From positions 55,183-119,182 of the forward strand of contig JAPEVF010000080.1 in the NCBI GenBank assembly GCA_029747585.1: 64,000 nt of DNA, written 5' to 3'. This document shows positions 22,799-33,944 of this stretch, in pieces. Each line of letters starts with the position of its first letter. Within the stretch, counting starts at the first letter, position 1. This DNA is from Pleurotus djamor. Taxonomy: Eukaryota; Basidiomycota; Agaricomycetes; Agaricales; Pleurotaceae. The position numbers and the translations under genes are program-made. Below the pieces are notes generated by a model. That model did no database searches. It saw only the letters and a program-made list of their open reading frames with translations, and was not told the origin of the DNA.

Positions 22799-24415
22799 CT
22801 GTTCCGACAGTCGAACGCTCGGTGTGTCGATGTGTCTTGACTTGGAATAAATTCCGCAATGAATCCTTTTCGTGCGATCCTCACCCGGACTGAGTGAACG
22901 CACCAAAGCTGTGTCAAGCTTGAGCATTGTGACCGAGTCTGGAAAACATGGCCACGCTCCATACCACTCAATGTTCCAGTCCCATGTGCATTGACGCAAG
23001 AGATAAGAACTAGGCGTAGGAGCTCAATTATCGCCGGGAAGTAGAACCACAATTCGATTTGGGCACCAGGAGACTGACATAAAGACAGCGAGTTGATCCA
23101 CAAGCGAGTTATTCTAGCGATCTTCTTTGTGTAAACCGCCGTAATGCCGTGATACTTAGTAAATTTTGGGGGGTGGCTCCAATCCAGATATTGATGTGAC
23201 TTGGCGACAATAGTTCGACAAGCCGGCGCTATGATTTTACCGGTCTACCACCAGCTTGGAGGTACTAGGTCGACGGGTTCTTTTTCGAATGTAACCGCCG
23301 CTGCGCTTTGATGCTTGGGTGAACAAAATGTAAGCTACGAGTGATAGATAAATTCAAGTGCGTCCCTCACCATTTGCTTTGATTGAATAGGAAGTACATG
23401 CTGACTTGAATGGTCTCAGACATCAACTGAGCCGGGGCGAGGATGTGTCAAATAGCCGAGTCTCAGAGACTGTTTGTATACCCCGTCTCCATCAGACGTT
23501 TCTTGTGGATTTCTGACCGTCTGTTTTCACTCAATCGTTCGCAGATGGTCCTTTTGGATCACTGCCAAAACCCAACGTGTGAGCGAGAGTATCCCTTTAT
23601 TTCCGCCAATAGGGTGGATTCGGGGGTGGGGTGGTTTGGCGTTATTTACCACAGGAAGTTTACGAGCCCCGGTGCCTGCTAGCATACAAGAGCATATGGT
23701 TCCCTGAGGTGCTGAGATAGAACAAGTGGCTCGTATGTGTCACATAGGCGATTGTTGGCTGAACAACGGGAACACATAGACGTGAGGGACTTCCGATTCG
23801 ATGGAGGGATAACGGTCTCTGAGATGGATTGTAGCCTAACAGCGAGAATTGTTTTCATTTGATGAGGCCTTATCAAATAGGGTCGCAGCAGGAGTTTCGA
23901 ACGTCCGAGAGTTATGAACGGTCAAAGGCCTGGGGTGGATAACGAACGTCGAAAATGCGGCTTTCTCAGCCTGCAGAGGGAATTCTCTCGTGCTAAGCCG
24001 AGACATTGGTGTGTGGAAGTCAGGCATTCCAGTCACAGTAAGTAGCTGTATCCAGCCCACGATCATTCGAGTGCTTACCTATTCATTGTAGCTACTTCCG
24101 TCCAAGAAGCTTAGCCTTCTTGTAGCCTTCTTCTCGGCATCTCCCGATATAGGACTCAGGAGATGGCCCCTTTTTACATTCGCAGTTCTTGGGGTCAACG
24201 TGCGGAATACAATGTCTTTTCTCATCGCATGCCAAGTCGTTCAGTCGTATTTCCGAGAGCCTTTTTCTCACAAGGACGCACAATCAAGGTCTAACTCGCA
24301 CCTCTGGACTAAGCAAACGCAAACGCATAAGGCACAACATGATAGGCAGCACTGAATCAATTGGAAGATACAATCTGTTTGGTAGTCGTGTAACATCAGC
24401 TAACTACTGAGCAAG
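22799..24415. other. Intergenic, with one copy of a direct repeat
   Basis: No gene is supported. The segment around 23855-24085 resembles 25285-25505 in the same orientation; both lie upstream of a member of the small-protein family. Confidence 0.45.
23855..24085. repeat. Diverged direct repeat, copy 1
   Basis: Shares with 25285-25505 the 19-bp word tttcgaacgtccgagagtt (23895-23913 here, 25322-25340 there), the neighbouring CTTATCAAATA word and a following GTGGAAGTCA word. It suggests that small-gene copies 1 and 2 arose by tandem duplication that included upstream DNA. Confidence 0.65.
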
Positions 24416-24760
24416 TCACGCTGAGTAATGAAGCTCCATATTCATCGAAGTGGTGATACCACTGTCCTTCCACATAGTCACATCCAATTCCTTCTTGTCC
24501 TCGGAAACGGTGGCTTTGAATCTGTAAAAGTGCTCCGGATCTAGGAAGAACTGAATCTCGTGGACGCCATTGGCATCTGAGACGGTGTTGATATGCCCAT
24601 CTCTGATGTCCGTCGCTTTGGGCTTGCCGTCAGCGGTGACGGTCCATTGATGATAGGTTTGAACAGGATCCTTGAAGTCAAGGCCTTTGGGGAACACCAT
24701 GATGAGGGTATCGTCAACAGCGTATCTCCCCCAATTGAGCTTTCCGACGTAGGTATACAT
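24416..24760 (-). CDS. Small unknown protein, 114 aa (family of three, copy 2)
   Basis: Paralog of the 22331 and 31262 genes, and the most diverged of the three. It keeps MYTYVGKLNW at the start, MVFPKGLDFKDPVQTYHQWT in the core, VSEDKKELDVTMW near the end and the terminal MELHYSA. A GTAAGACCC donor and a CTTTCCAG acceptor end a few bases before the ATG at 24760, so the 5'-leader intron seen in copy 1 is conserved here. The frame is intact. Function unknown. Confidence 0.75.
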   Translation of the reverse strand: MYTYVGKLNWGRYAVDDTLIMVFPKGLDFKDPVQTYHQWTVTADGKPKATDIRDGHINTVSDANGVHEIQFFLDPEHFYRFKATVSEDKKELDVTMWKDSGITTSMNMELHYSA

Positions 24761-25813
24761 TCTGGACGCTGGAAAGATGGTAAGCAATGGGTCGTTGTCA
24801 CAAATGAGTCGAGGGTCTTACCTGGGGTGCAGGGGAAAGAGGTAGTTGGGAACCTTTGGACATAGTAAAGGGATTTCATAGATACCTGGGGGTGGGTGAT
24901 CTGAAGGAATGCCAAATGAACGCTTGGTACGCCAGGAATCCTCGAATCGCCGGAGGAATAATTCTTTAGACAAAAGCACCGCACATCCACCATGCGCTAT
25001 GACTCAAGGTGATACAAATTACTTCCAGGAAAGGCATTTGCTAACGGAGATCCCAGGATACAGACCGGCGATTGTTCCAAGCCGGGACGCCAGCGTCGTG
25101 GTACGATATGCGCGTGTAGTTGACATTTTCTGAACGGTGTGTGGTGTGAGACGTACCATGTGTGGTTTTTCAGGAGTCTCATCGGTGTATTTGACAAGTC
25201 TTTCTCTGAGCACCCTGAATTTCGGGTGTTAGGTTGTGGATGTGTTTTCTGGGGGAGTTTGCTTCTGCGAACCCCAGATGGACTCAGCTGGTGAACTTAT
25301 CAAATACAGCCGCATCCGGTGTTTCGAACGTCCGAGAGTTCTGAACGGCCAAGTGCTACATGACGAAACCTTTCGCGATTTGCTGGAGTGGGAATTTGCT
25401 CTTGCTAAACCTAGACACCCGGCTGTGGAAGTCATACCTTCAAAGCTTCAAGTTACAGACATTTAAATCAGCTCATGATCATTCCAGTGTTTGCAGCACT
25501 CACCTACGCGTCGCGAATATATGCTTTATTAATTCCAGAGGGCTTGGACGCGACAGTACAGCAACTCACAGTGGGTTTGAGGTGGCTCGATCGGGACAGC
25601 ATGGAGGGGGACGTTGGGATCAAGCCGAAACCAGCAAGTCGTTGACCCCAGGACTGGGTGGAAGACTACCATATATTCTTTCACGAAGGTGAAGGGAAAT
25701 ATCCTATAGAATCGTATACTTATCATTGTAGTTTGGAGAGGGTAGGATTGTTGGTAGGTTGAACGCAACCATACGCCCATCTTGCCGCCTATGACCGTAG
25801 CACTGGGAGTACA
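24761..25813. other. Intergenic, with direct repeat copy 2
   Basis: Upstream region of small-family copy 2. It contains repeat copy 2 at 25285-25505. No other feature was recognised. Confidence 0.45.
25285..25505. repeat. Diverged direct repeat, copy 2
   Basis: Partner of 23855-24085, with the shared 19-bp core at 25322-25340. Confidence 0.65.
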
Positions 25814-26553
25814 TCAATCCACAGCATAGTGATAGTTTACTGCAACTGAAGCGGGCTTACTCGCAGCATAGTCACTAGTGACATCGCGTTGGAATTCAAG
25901 AATAGGCATCGGCGGCGGCGGAGAGCGTCTGAACTTGGCTTTGCGCGCGATAGGCGTGTGTCCAGCTGGTGGAAGATCCCGCTTCGCACTAATACTTGCG
26001 AGACGTGCTGAGCGCCGACGCTGAATTCTAGACAGAGAATAGTTTAAGGGAATAGACCATAAACGACTGGGAAGAGGCAATCGTACAAGGCTTTGCGGTC
26101 ATCCGCATCGCGTCGTCGTGATAGTTTCCTTGTATATGATACGCTAGAAGCACTGGAGATGCTGGAGGCTTCAGAGGTAAAGTCATCGACGCGCATGCTA
26201 GGTGCTGGTTCAGCTAGAACATCTAAGATCACAGAAATCATCGCATGTCAGCATTTACAGGCTCAAAACGGACTTCTACTCACGTCTGGTAAGGCCATTT
26301 ACTTCGTCAATGTCTCTCTGCATGTCACTTACGACCTCTTCGCGACCGATTTCGAGAATTTGAGCGATGCAGAATAAGGCGTATGCCTTTTCCGATGAGG
26401 CGACGCGTCGGCCTTGGTAGAAGTCGGGAAGGAGGCGTTCCAAAGGCATAGCGAGCCAGAAGTTGCGCGAGAGATGGCGGGAGGAAGGCAGGAGCGCGAG
26501 CAGCTCGTAGTTGGGATTGAATATTGACGGTCTAATATATAACAGTCAGTCAT
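25814..26553 (-). CDS. Hypothetical protein, exons only partly resolved
   Basis: Unrecognised gene on the minus strand. The best exon begins after the acceptor TATATATTAG (about 26532) and reads NPNYELLALLPSSRHLSRNF, then LAMPLERLLPDFYQGRRVAS, continuing to VSDMQRDIDEVNGLTR. A GTGAGTAG donor joins it in phase to an exon with a Ser-rich stretch (SEASSISSASSVSYTRKLSR) that stops near 26044 or splices on to a basic, Pro-rich tail (ARKAKFRRSPPPPMPILEF). The first exon and the start codon were not identified. Helical N-terminal and disordered C-terminal halves are all that can be said. Confidence 0.4.
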
Positions 26554-26887
26554 GGATATGACGTCATCGTTAGAGCCACACTCAAAGGACCCAGTTGTCC
26601 ATCAAGTCGTAGAATTCCCCATCGCATGCAGGATGTGAGCTTCAATGGAGCATTGGAACTGCTTGAAGGACGAGCTTTCGCGAAGAACGGCCGCTTGGTG
26701 AGCTCGCTATAGGGCAACTACTACATGGCCGATACCCTTAAACGATGCTAAAGAAGGAATGAACAGCGAATTCGAACAGCACAGAGAAGGTAAACAGAAT
26801 GTGAGCAAAGTCCTACGCGATACGGAAAGCAGGAAACGGTAAGTAGAGCAAATGATTTGATTATTAACGTCCATTGTAGAGTATGTT

Positions 26888-29822
26888 TCAATATCGCCTG
26901 CCCGAAGGACGGCCTCCACCTGGACCGGTATACGGACTGTAGTCTGGAGGAGGACGGCCACCTGTACCAAAAGGATGAGCATAATGAGTCGAGCGGTAAA
27001 AAGCAAAAATCAAACCTCCTCTTGGTGGCGGCATGGGGGGTGGTGAGCGAGCGCGAGTTGAGCTGGGGATAACAGCATTCCGTAAAAGCGTCAACAAATC
27101 GTCCGTCCGGAAAATTGGCCCTGATATTCGAATGTTGAGTGGGACATGACTTGGTTAATTGATAGACTTACCATCGAAAGCGGAGGGAGCAGGGAGTTGA
27201 CCAATAAACTGCGAAATGACGGAAGGTAGGAGGGGCTTATCATCTTCACGGTCTCTGTCCCTTCCACGGTCTCTATCGGGCATAGGGCTATGTCGTCGAC
27301 GTGGTGGAGGATCCCACCTATCACGTCCACCATCCCTATCCCTAGGCGGCGGAGAGGTAGGTCGCTGACGTTTCGGCGCAGGTCCATAATCCCTCCCAGA
27401 AGAATCATCACGGCTCTTGCGATGGTCTGGCGGTGAAGAGGGCCGCTTATGCCCTGATCCAGAAGACGGCATACTGATATTGGTGCTTTGAGCTTGGCTC
27501 GAGACAGGCGACGGATGGACTTCTGAACGATGGGTCTGATTCCCAGAGCCTGACGACCGAACAACAGAGAATCCGAGATCACGAACGGCGATCGCGTCGA
27601 TGCCATTGTACATGTACTTCTGCGCGAAGCGTTTCATGGTGGGATCTAAGGCGAGCCAGACGGTCAGACAACGATGCGAGAATTGCTGTCTGACTCACCG
27701 TTTGGGTAGACCTCCGAGATGCGTTTCTCCAACTTTTGTACGGCCTCGAGTTCGCCGTACTGATAGATGTAACGCGCCCAGCGCTCCCAAAGGGGGCGAG
27801 CCTTATCAGCGGGGAAGTTACCAATTACCCGCTCAAAAAGGGCGCGAGCATCTACCAAAAGTCGAGTTAACAATCAGGGATAATCATGGGGGGAAACTGT
27901 AGAGGACTTACTGTTCTCGTCGTTGATCGAAATCAAGAATGTAAGATAACGATGAACGTATTCGATTTCGTTACCGAACGTCTCGAGACCCTTCTCGTAG
28001 ATGCGCAGGGATACTTCACTTTGTTGGGAGCAATGGTACTCCATTAAAGCTAGCACAGGCATCAAACGGCCGAATTGATGGGGAGAAAAAGGACAATCCT
28101 CACCAGATGAATCATAGACCTCCCACGGGACCCATTTATCCTTGCGAGCGCGTTGAAAGACAGCCCTTGCTGATTTGATCCCTTCTGCTCGACGAGCAAA
28201 CCGCATGTACATGATGTAGATGAGACCATACTCTGAGCGGCGCTCGGTCATCTCCTTATCGTTGATCGGCTTCGCGTCGTCTGCCTCCGATGACAACCCT
28301 GGGACGCCATTTGATGACTGGGAATTGGGCTCCTCGGGTTGGGTTTGCGAGGAATTGGCGGATCCGTTGGGCTTAGCAGTGGCAGCCTCGGCAGCCTCGA
28401 GCCCTTTTTGAAGCAAACTTTGAAGTTGACTGTAGACTTCATGTACAGTCTTGAAGTCTCCCTTGGTCTCAAGGATTTCAGCCAGCGCAAAGTTCAAGAG
28501 AGGGCTGTAGATGGTGGGTAACTGGAATGATAGGTATGATAGGAGGATGTTTACCTTGAAGGGTTGGCTTTCAGGCCGGCCTTGAGGATAGACAGCGCTT
28601 CCTCTTCCTTACCAACAGACGAAGTCCACGTGTACGCCATGAACCAAATCTCTGAGTAGTATCGCATTCGTATAACGGCTTTACGATACACAGTTTGGAC
28701 ACGAGTGATCAATGACGCCTTCTCTCGCTCATCGACTTCGAGCGGGTTGTTTTCTTCCCATTTCAGATAGGTCTTCCAGGACCCCACGAGGCTACGATCT
28801 TGCTGCGTAAACGAAGGCGGTACGGGAAGCTGTAATGAAGAGCGCTTTGACACAGACGACGGCGTTGGAGAGTAAAGGGTATTGAGGTGTTTTTGAAGCT
28901 GCCTCAGAACAGTTCGTGCTTGCATGTAACTTGGTGAGAGATCAGACATGAACTTCTTGGCTGTTATACGGTTCAGGTTGGTCTCGAAAGCCTCAAGTTC
29001 TTGCCACAACTTTTCCACGTTGTCTAGAGGAATTTGTACGGCGCGATGATAAACTTTGCGAAGCGCATCCATTTTTTGCTGTTCTTCCCAAGTCGAAGAC
29101 GTTTCCCCCGCCTTGAGAAAATCTATGTAGTCACTCCAAATCTGGCCGCTGTCTTTGTCGTGGCCGATGTGCGCCAGGGCAAACTCATATGACTTTTGGA
29201 TAGCATTGCGCGATGCGGGTCCGACGTTAACGCGTCTAAGGAGCATAAAAATTAGACGCAGAACGGGTGGCTCGAGACAGCGCGCGACGCACCGAACGTA
29301 GGTCAGGTAGAACATCCACAAGTCCACTGAGGGCGATGACCATAGAAACCGTTTAAACAAAGATTCTGAATATTGTGAATCTGCCGAAAAATGTTGGAGA
29401 TAGGCCAATTGCGCCGACGACTGGGGTGGAGCACATTTTTTGAGCGAGAAATTGAAGAAGAACTAAGAAACAGCTTCGAACTTACATTACTAGGAAACTG
29501 CTCGAGAAGTAGGTCGTATGCTTCCTTCAAGCGGTCGATATCCTCGTTGTCTTCGGCAATGTCGATGAGCCGCCGCCACTGGTCATTATCTTGAGGACAT
29601 TCTTTCAGGTGCTGCTTGACTAGTTCATATTCAGACNGGGGGGAGTTCGGTCTGCGACACGGGTTGAGAAGATGTCGGCGAGTTTGAGGTCGCAACTTCA
29701 GCTTTGACAGCCTGCAAGGCTCTCAGAAGCTCGTCATTAGGTTGAATAGCGTTTCCGGTGCTCGATTGCGACGAAAATGGCTCATTTGGGTACGGGGAAG
29801 AAGTATTTGGTGGAGAAGCCAT
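26888..29822 (-). CDS. RNA14: mRNA 3'-end-processing protein RNA14 (CstF-77 homolog)
   Basis: Nuclear HAT-repeat scaffold of cleavage factor IA, needed for pre-mRNA cleavage and polyadenylation. Exons, minus strand: 29822-29486 (containing an N at 29637), 29420-29293, 29235-28555, 28504-28104, 28049-27912, 27851-27699, 27645-27172, 27120-26888; 847 aa, in phase once the N is dropped. HAT repeats run from about residue 60, with [18 protein letters not shown] and [20 protein letters not shown] as clear family marks, followed by [18 protein letters not shown]. The C-terminal third is an Arg/Asp/Pro-rich linker, ending in a monkeytail-like segment ([18 protein letters not shown]) and a Gly/Pro tail. 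The tail includes a 54-nt in-frame stretch with GT...AG ends that may be a further intron. Confidence 0.93.
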
Positions 29823-31148
29823 TGATTGTGATGGTCGTTCGCGACGAAGTCATGACGGGCGCACGATTTGCTGAATCTACTAAGTGTGGGAATATCCTAT
29901 TGACCATGAGATTTTATTGCCGTAGGAGAGGAGGCTCAGATAGGGGATCTCATCACATTCATGGGTTGCGTTTACTCATTTCACACCTAGACGCTATATA
30001 GACTGTATACCTCCTAGCGACGCGAGACTCACCATACCACCTTCTATTTACTACAGCCGACCAAGTAATCACCTGTGTCATCCAGGAGTGTTGAGCCCTA
30101 CGTAGTCCCTATAGCAAGTAGTCGTTGGTTGACCTGCCAGGTTCTTGGCTTTCCTACATATATCATGGGCAAAGTAAGCCCAGAGCTTCCATAATTTAAG
30201 AACTACGGTCGATTCTACCGCCACCGAATTGAAGTTACCGATGGCAGAAAGTACCGAAGAACGCCTGACATTGTGTCAAGTAATACCGGCACCGACTCGA
30301 GTATGAGATTGGACCTTCCAATGCTTGGAAGGCTGCTGCGAACTTCTGAAGCCATAATTGTGGAGACAAGGAGCTAAATGAGAGCACTTAGAGGGATGCG
30401 GCGTATCAACTTCAATAATGATGGGGCTTCCAGCATCCTTCCTCGGGGGGACGTATCTCCATCCAACGATACCTCACCTCCCCCTAATTGGAAGAGAGTT
30501 TGGTGAGTAATTTCGAGCTCCCACATAAGTGATTTTCCATCGCTACCCAGCACTTCAGGTCACCTCAGTCTATTCCAGGCTTTGGGCTTTGGCCAAACAA
30601 GTTTGAACAATTGCAAAACAGTCAACTGTCATCCAAATTTCGAGTTCGAGTAGAGAACCAGCACCGACGCTTAGCTATGTACTTATACCAGGAAGCCTTC
30701 CATGGAGAAGAAGTCTGAAGAGCACCGTCAGGCTCGGGTGCTTTTGATTCCTAGGAATGTTACGAAAAGGAGAGGAGGAGAGGAGGAGACAGCTGAGATG
30801 GCCTTCAAAAATAGATATCCCTACTATTCGCTTCGACTCCAGCTTCAGCCACAGGTCTGCAATATCCAGCCCTTCAGGTCAAGTTCACGATAGGCTCCTG
30901 GAATTTGTCGGTTTGGAGACTCGAATATCAAATAAAGACGAAGATCGATAGGAGTCTGAGCCCTCTTGACACCAAACCTGGAAAGATGATCCACGACCAC
31001 CGAACTTCTCACCTAGTTCACTACTTTAGGTCGATAAACCTCTCGGCGATTGATGAGCTCCTGGCTATCAACGTATCTTATGGAACTTTGAGTCATCGCC
31101 AGGAGAAGCTTACGGTATTATACTTATCGTACGCGTCTCTATGGACAG
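29823..31148. other. Intergenic between divergent genes
   Basis: 1.3 kb between the start of RNA14 and the small-family gene at 31262. I found no gene, transposon end or RNA. It must contain both promoters. Confidence 0.5.
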
Positions 31149-31156
31149 TATATATA
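31149..31156 (+). promoter_or_regulatory. TATA box of small-family copy 3
   Basis: TATATATA 106 bp before the start codon, identical to the octamer upstream of copy 1. Confidence 0.5.
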
Positions 31157-31261
31157 CTTCGGCGGTTGCAGAAAAAAGGCAGCACAACTGCTAAGCGAGA
31201 AAGACAGGCGAGTCATTTCTTCTATCTTACGTCCAACCTCGAGTTCAACCACTAGATCAGA

Positions 31262-31600
31262 ATGTACAGCTACGTTGGCAAGCTCAACTACGCCCCTTAC
31301 TCTAGCAACGAGACTTTTGCCATGATATTCCCTCAAGGATTTGTCTTCGGTGCTGACGTCGTCATGTACCATCAATGGACTCGCAACGCAGAGGGCGTAC
31401 CCAAAGCCACTTCCGCCACTATTGGCAGAATCACCACCGCGTCCACCTCCGTGAACGGCTTTAGGTTGAAATTCAGCAGCAGTCACTTTAGCTATGACGT
31501 CTCAGTCTCTCAAAACAAGAAAAAGTTGACGGCCAAGATGTTTGACACCAAGGGCGAGCACGTCGCGGATCTCGCGCTTGAGTTACACTACTCGTCCTGA
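31262..31600 (+). CDS. Small unknown protein, 112 aa (family of three, copy 3)
   Basis: Single coding exon. It opens MYSYVGKLNYAPYSSNETFA, keeps the block FPQGFVFGADVVMYHQWT, has a central Thr/Ser-rich loop (RITTASTSVNG), and ends LALELHYSS. It is closer to copy 1 (22331) than to copy 2 (24416), and in the mirror layout it pairs with copy 1. The match between the two is clearly weaker than between the neighbouring finger genes. No signal peptide or membrane segment. Function unknown. Confidence 0.75.
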   Translation: MYSYVGKLNYAPYSSNETFAMIFPQGFVFGADVVMYHQWTRNAEGVPKATSATIGRITTASTSVNGFRLKFSSSHFSYDVSVSQNKKKLTAKMFDTKGEHVADLALELHYSS

Positions 31601-31750
31601 ATTAGGAGCTACAGAGGGGCGTTGCGGTGAGCATAACCCTATCTCTTGTTGATTCGACTCATTCCGAGGCTTCGCTGTTTCCCTAAATTCGTACTCTATG
31701 CAGAAAAATGAATACTTAGCCCTCTAATACTCGAGAATCCATAGCTCATA

Positions 31751-32002
31751 CAGTGACGGCCAAAAATAATTAGCACCCCGAATTTGGCAAGAGCCCCTAT
31801 CTCCGCCCAAAAGCAAGCGCGCCCCAGCACTCGCGACCGCAAATCATCGTCCTCAACGGCACACAGAGGTCCTGCGTGGTAGAAATACTCTTGGTGTGGT
31901 TGCAGGAAGTATTCAAACAGAGTGCGGTAGAAAAATCAAGGAAAATCGGTGGGCGGCTATACTTCCAAATTTGGGGGTGCTAATTATTTTTGGCCGTCAC
32001 TG
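31751..32002. mobile_element. MITE with ~29-bp terminal inverted repeats and TA target duplication
   Basis: 252-bp element without coding capacity. The left end (31751-31779) starts CAGTGACGGCCAAAAATAAT and the right end (31974-32002) is its exact reverse complement over about 29 bp, with a looser match to ~43 bp. Both ends are flanked by TA (31749-31750 and 32003-32004), the target duplication of Tc1/mariner-type elements. It sits in the right arm's upstream region, between the small gene and the finger gene. I do not see it in the corresponding left-arm interval. Confidence 0.9.
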
Positions 32003-32318
32003 TAATATACACTCTTGACCGAAGTGGGCATCCATGCCAAATTGTCGCCAAAGTGCCAGTGTCACTGCCGTGAGACTCACGAGCGTCCTTATTTAAACCA
32101 ACCTCAAACGGCAATTTCGCCTCGTGAAGCGTACCAATCCTCTACCTTTCGCCACTGCCAATCCATCCTAATTCTGATTGGTTTTCCCTGTCAATGGTAC
32201 CAGCTTGAGCCGCCTAGCCTACCACTCATCAATATCAGTCCATTTTTGGATGTCAGATGTCGGTCATTGTCTTGGGCAATGCGATCGCCCAGCCCTTGCT
32301 TGGATGGTAGTCGTGGTG

Positions 32319-32325
32319 TATAAAA
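32319..32325 (+). promoter_or_regulatory. TATA box of the right CxCG-finger gene
   Basis: TATAAAA 72 bp before the start codon at 32397. The element and its flanks are shared with the left copy. Confidence 0.6.
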
Positions 32326-32396
32326 CCTGTCCGGGTGGTGCGACCTGGGGTCCCCCAACACCCGTCATCGTATCGACCTGCACACGCAACTCCATC

Positions 32397-33658
32397 ATGT
32401 CGGCACCTTTCGCCTACAGTCATCTCGACCAGCAGGACTCCGGTTCTTGTCTCGATGGCTCTCCTTTGGACTCAGTCGACCCTTCTCTTCAAACGGACTG
32501 GACATCCTGGATCAACCTCGACGCTTATGGTGGAACATTGTCTCAGGATGCTATTGTCAATGCCGCCCCCGCCCTTCCGACGGTTAACAATAACTTCGAC
32601 AATAATCTACCGTTGTACGCCATCTCAGACATCTCAGACAACACCTCGGCATCCCATGCCACTCCGTCCTTGACGACCGCTCCGCAATATCAAGCCTCAG
32701 GCCAACGCGTCCCACTCTCACCTCGGTTGCCTCCAGGAATCCACTCTGCTCACTCTCCCTTCTTGTCGTCTTCTGTATCTCAGTCTACTGCGGCCATGCC
32801 CTCCGTCGCTGAACGCCCGAGCTCTGCACGTTTGATTGCGTCTTCTTATGTTCCCATCAGTGACGCAAGCTATACCGATCATGAAGACGCCATCGATGGT
32901 GAAAGCGAATGCTCGACCAACACTGGCAGATCCTCCACTGTCAGAAAGACAACCAAGCGAGCCCAGCGTACTCGGAAGACCAGGTCCTCGCTTACCGCTC
33001 AAGCTAAGGATCAACTCCTGGCTGCTCCCACTTCGTCGGGGTACAAGCATGGAGTGGTCGAGTCGCACTCGGCCCAGTCCAAGATCAGCGAGACTCAACG
33101 AAACCCGGATCCTCAAGCCATCCAGCCCGTCGTGAACGTGACAGCCGAAGTTGGAATGCCCGAGCCCATTAGTTCAAGCCAAGATGGTACACGCCCTCGC
33201 GCCCATCGACTCCCACCGATGCCTGCGTCCTCACTCGCAGCTGCATATCCGACGGGAACCGTCAAGTCGTACTCTGACCAGTACGAGATCAGTGAAACTG
33301 AACGGGTACCCGATCCTCCAGCGATCGCTCCTACTATGAAGAAAGTGCCACGATCGGAGTTCCCGAACGCGTTTGGCAAGCGTGCCAGTGCTCCCCGCGC
33401 CCGTGCTCATGTCCCTCCGGTCCCCCACATGAACGCTGCAACCTCAGCCTCGTCTTATCATAGTAAGTTCGCACCACTTCTGACTTATTATGCCCATTAT
33501 TAAGTTTCTTGTTTCAAGATCAAGTGCCCATTCTCGAGCCCGAGCCTATCCATGTTTGCGCTTGCGGAGGTGTCTTGTACACTCTGGATCACTGCCAGAG
33601 GCACTACGTAACCGAGTGTCGCTTCGGACCACGTCTTCCTGAGGCTTATTTTGCCTAG
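32397..33658 (+). CDS. CxCG-finger protein, duplicate copy B (right arm)
   Basis: 401-aa unknown protein, very similar to the copy at 19821-21114 on the other strand. Exons: 32397-33462 and 33519-33658. Begins MSAPFAYSHLDQQDSG. The Ser/Pro/Ala-rich body contains a basic patch (RKTTKRAQRTRKTRSS), probably a nuclear localisation signal. Two diverged internal units follow (SHSAQSKISETQRNPDPQAI and SYSDQYEISETERVPDPPAI). Exon 2 ends with CACGGVLYTLDHCQRHYVTE plus C, a CxC...H...C arrangement like the first finger of the 14.5-kb gene. The cysteine and histidine spacing suggests a small zinc-binding knuckle; DNA or RNA binding is inference. Confidence 0.8.
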
Positions 33659-33944
33659 TCATGTTTCCCTTTTTCATGTTATCACATTGATAGCCCTCTT
33701 CCGCCTCTTCTCTCTTTCTGACCTTGGTTGTCTATATCAACGGTGTAGGAACCAATGTATACTTTATTATTATCTACAACAATCATTTGTCTTGATGTCC
33801 GACCAGTCGTTATAAACGCCCGCTTCCCATTCCCATTCTCCGTCCCGCCTTCGACCCCTTCCCCTATTGTTACCCCCTGATATCCCTAACAGGGTTTGGT
33901 TGCGATAGGCGCACAAGCGCACGTCCTCCACTTCCCACCTCAAC

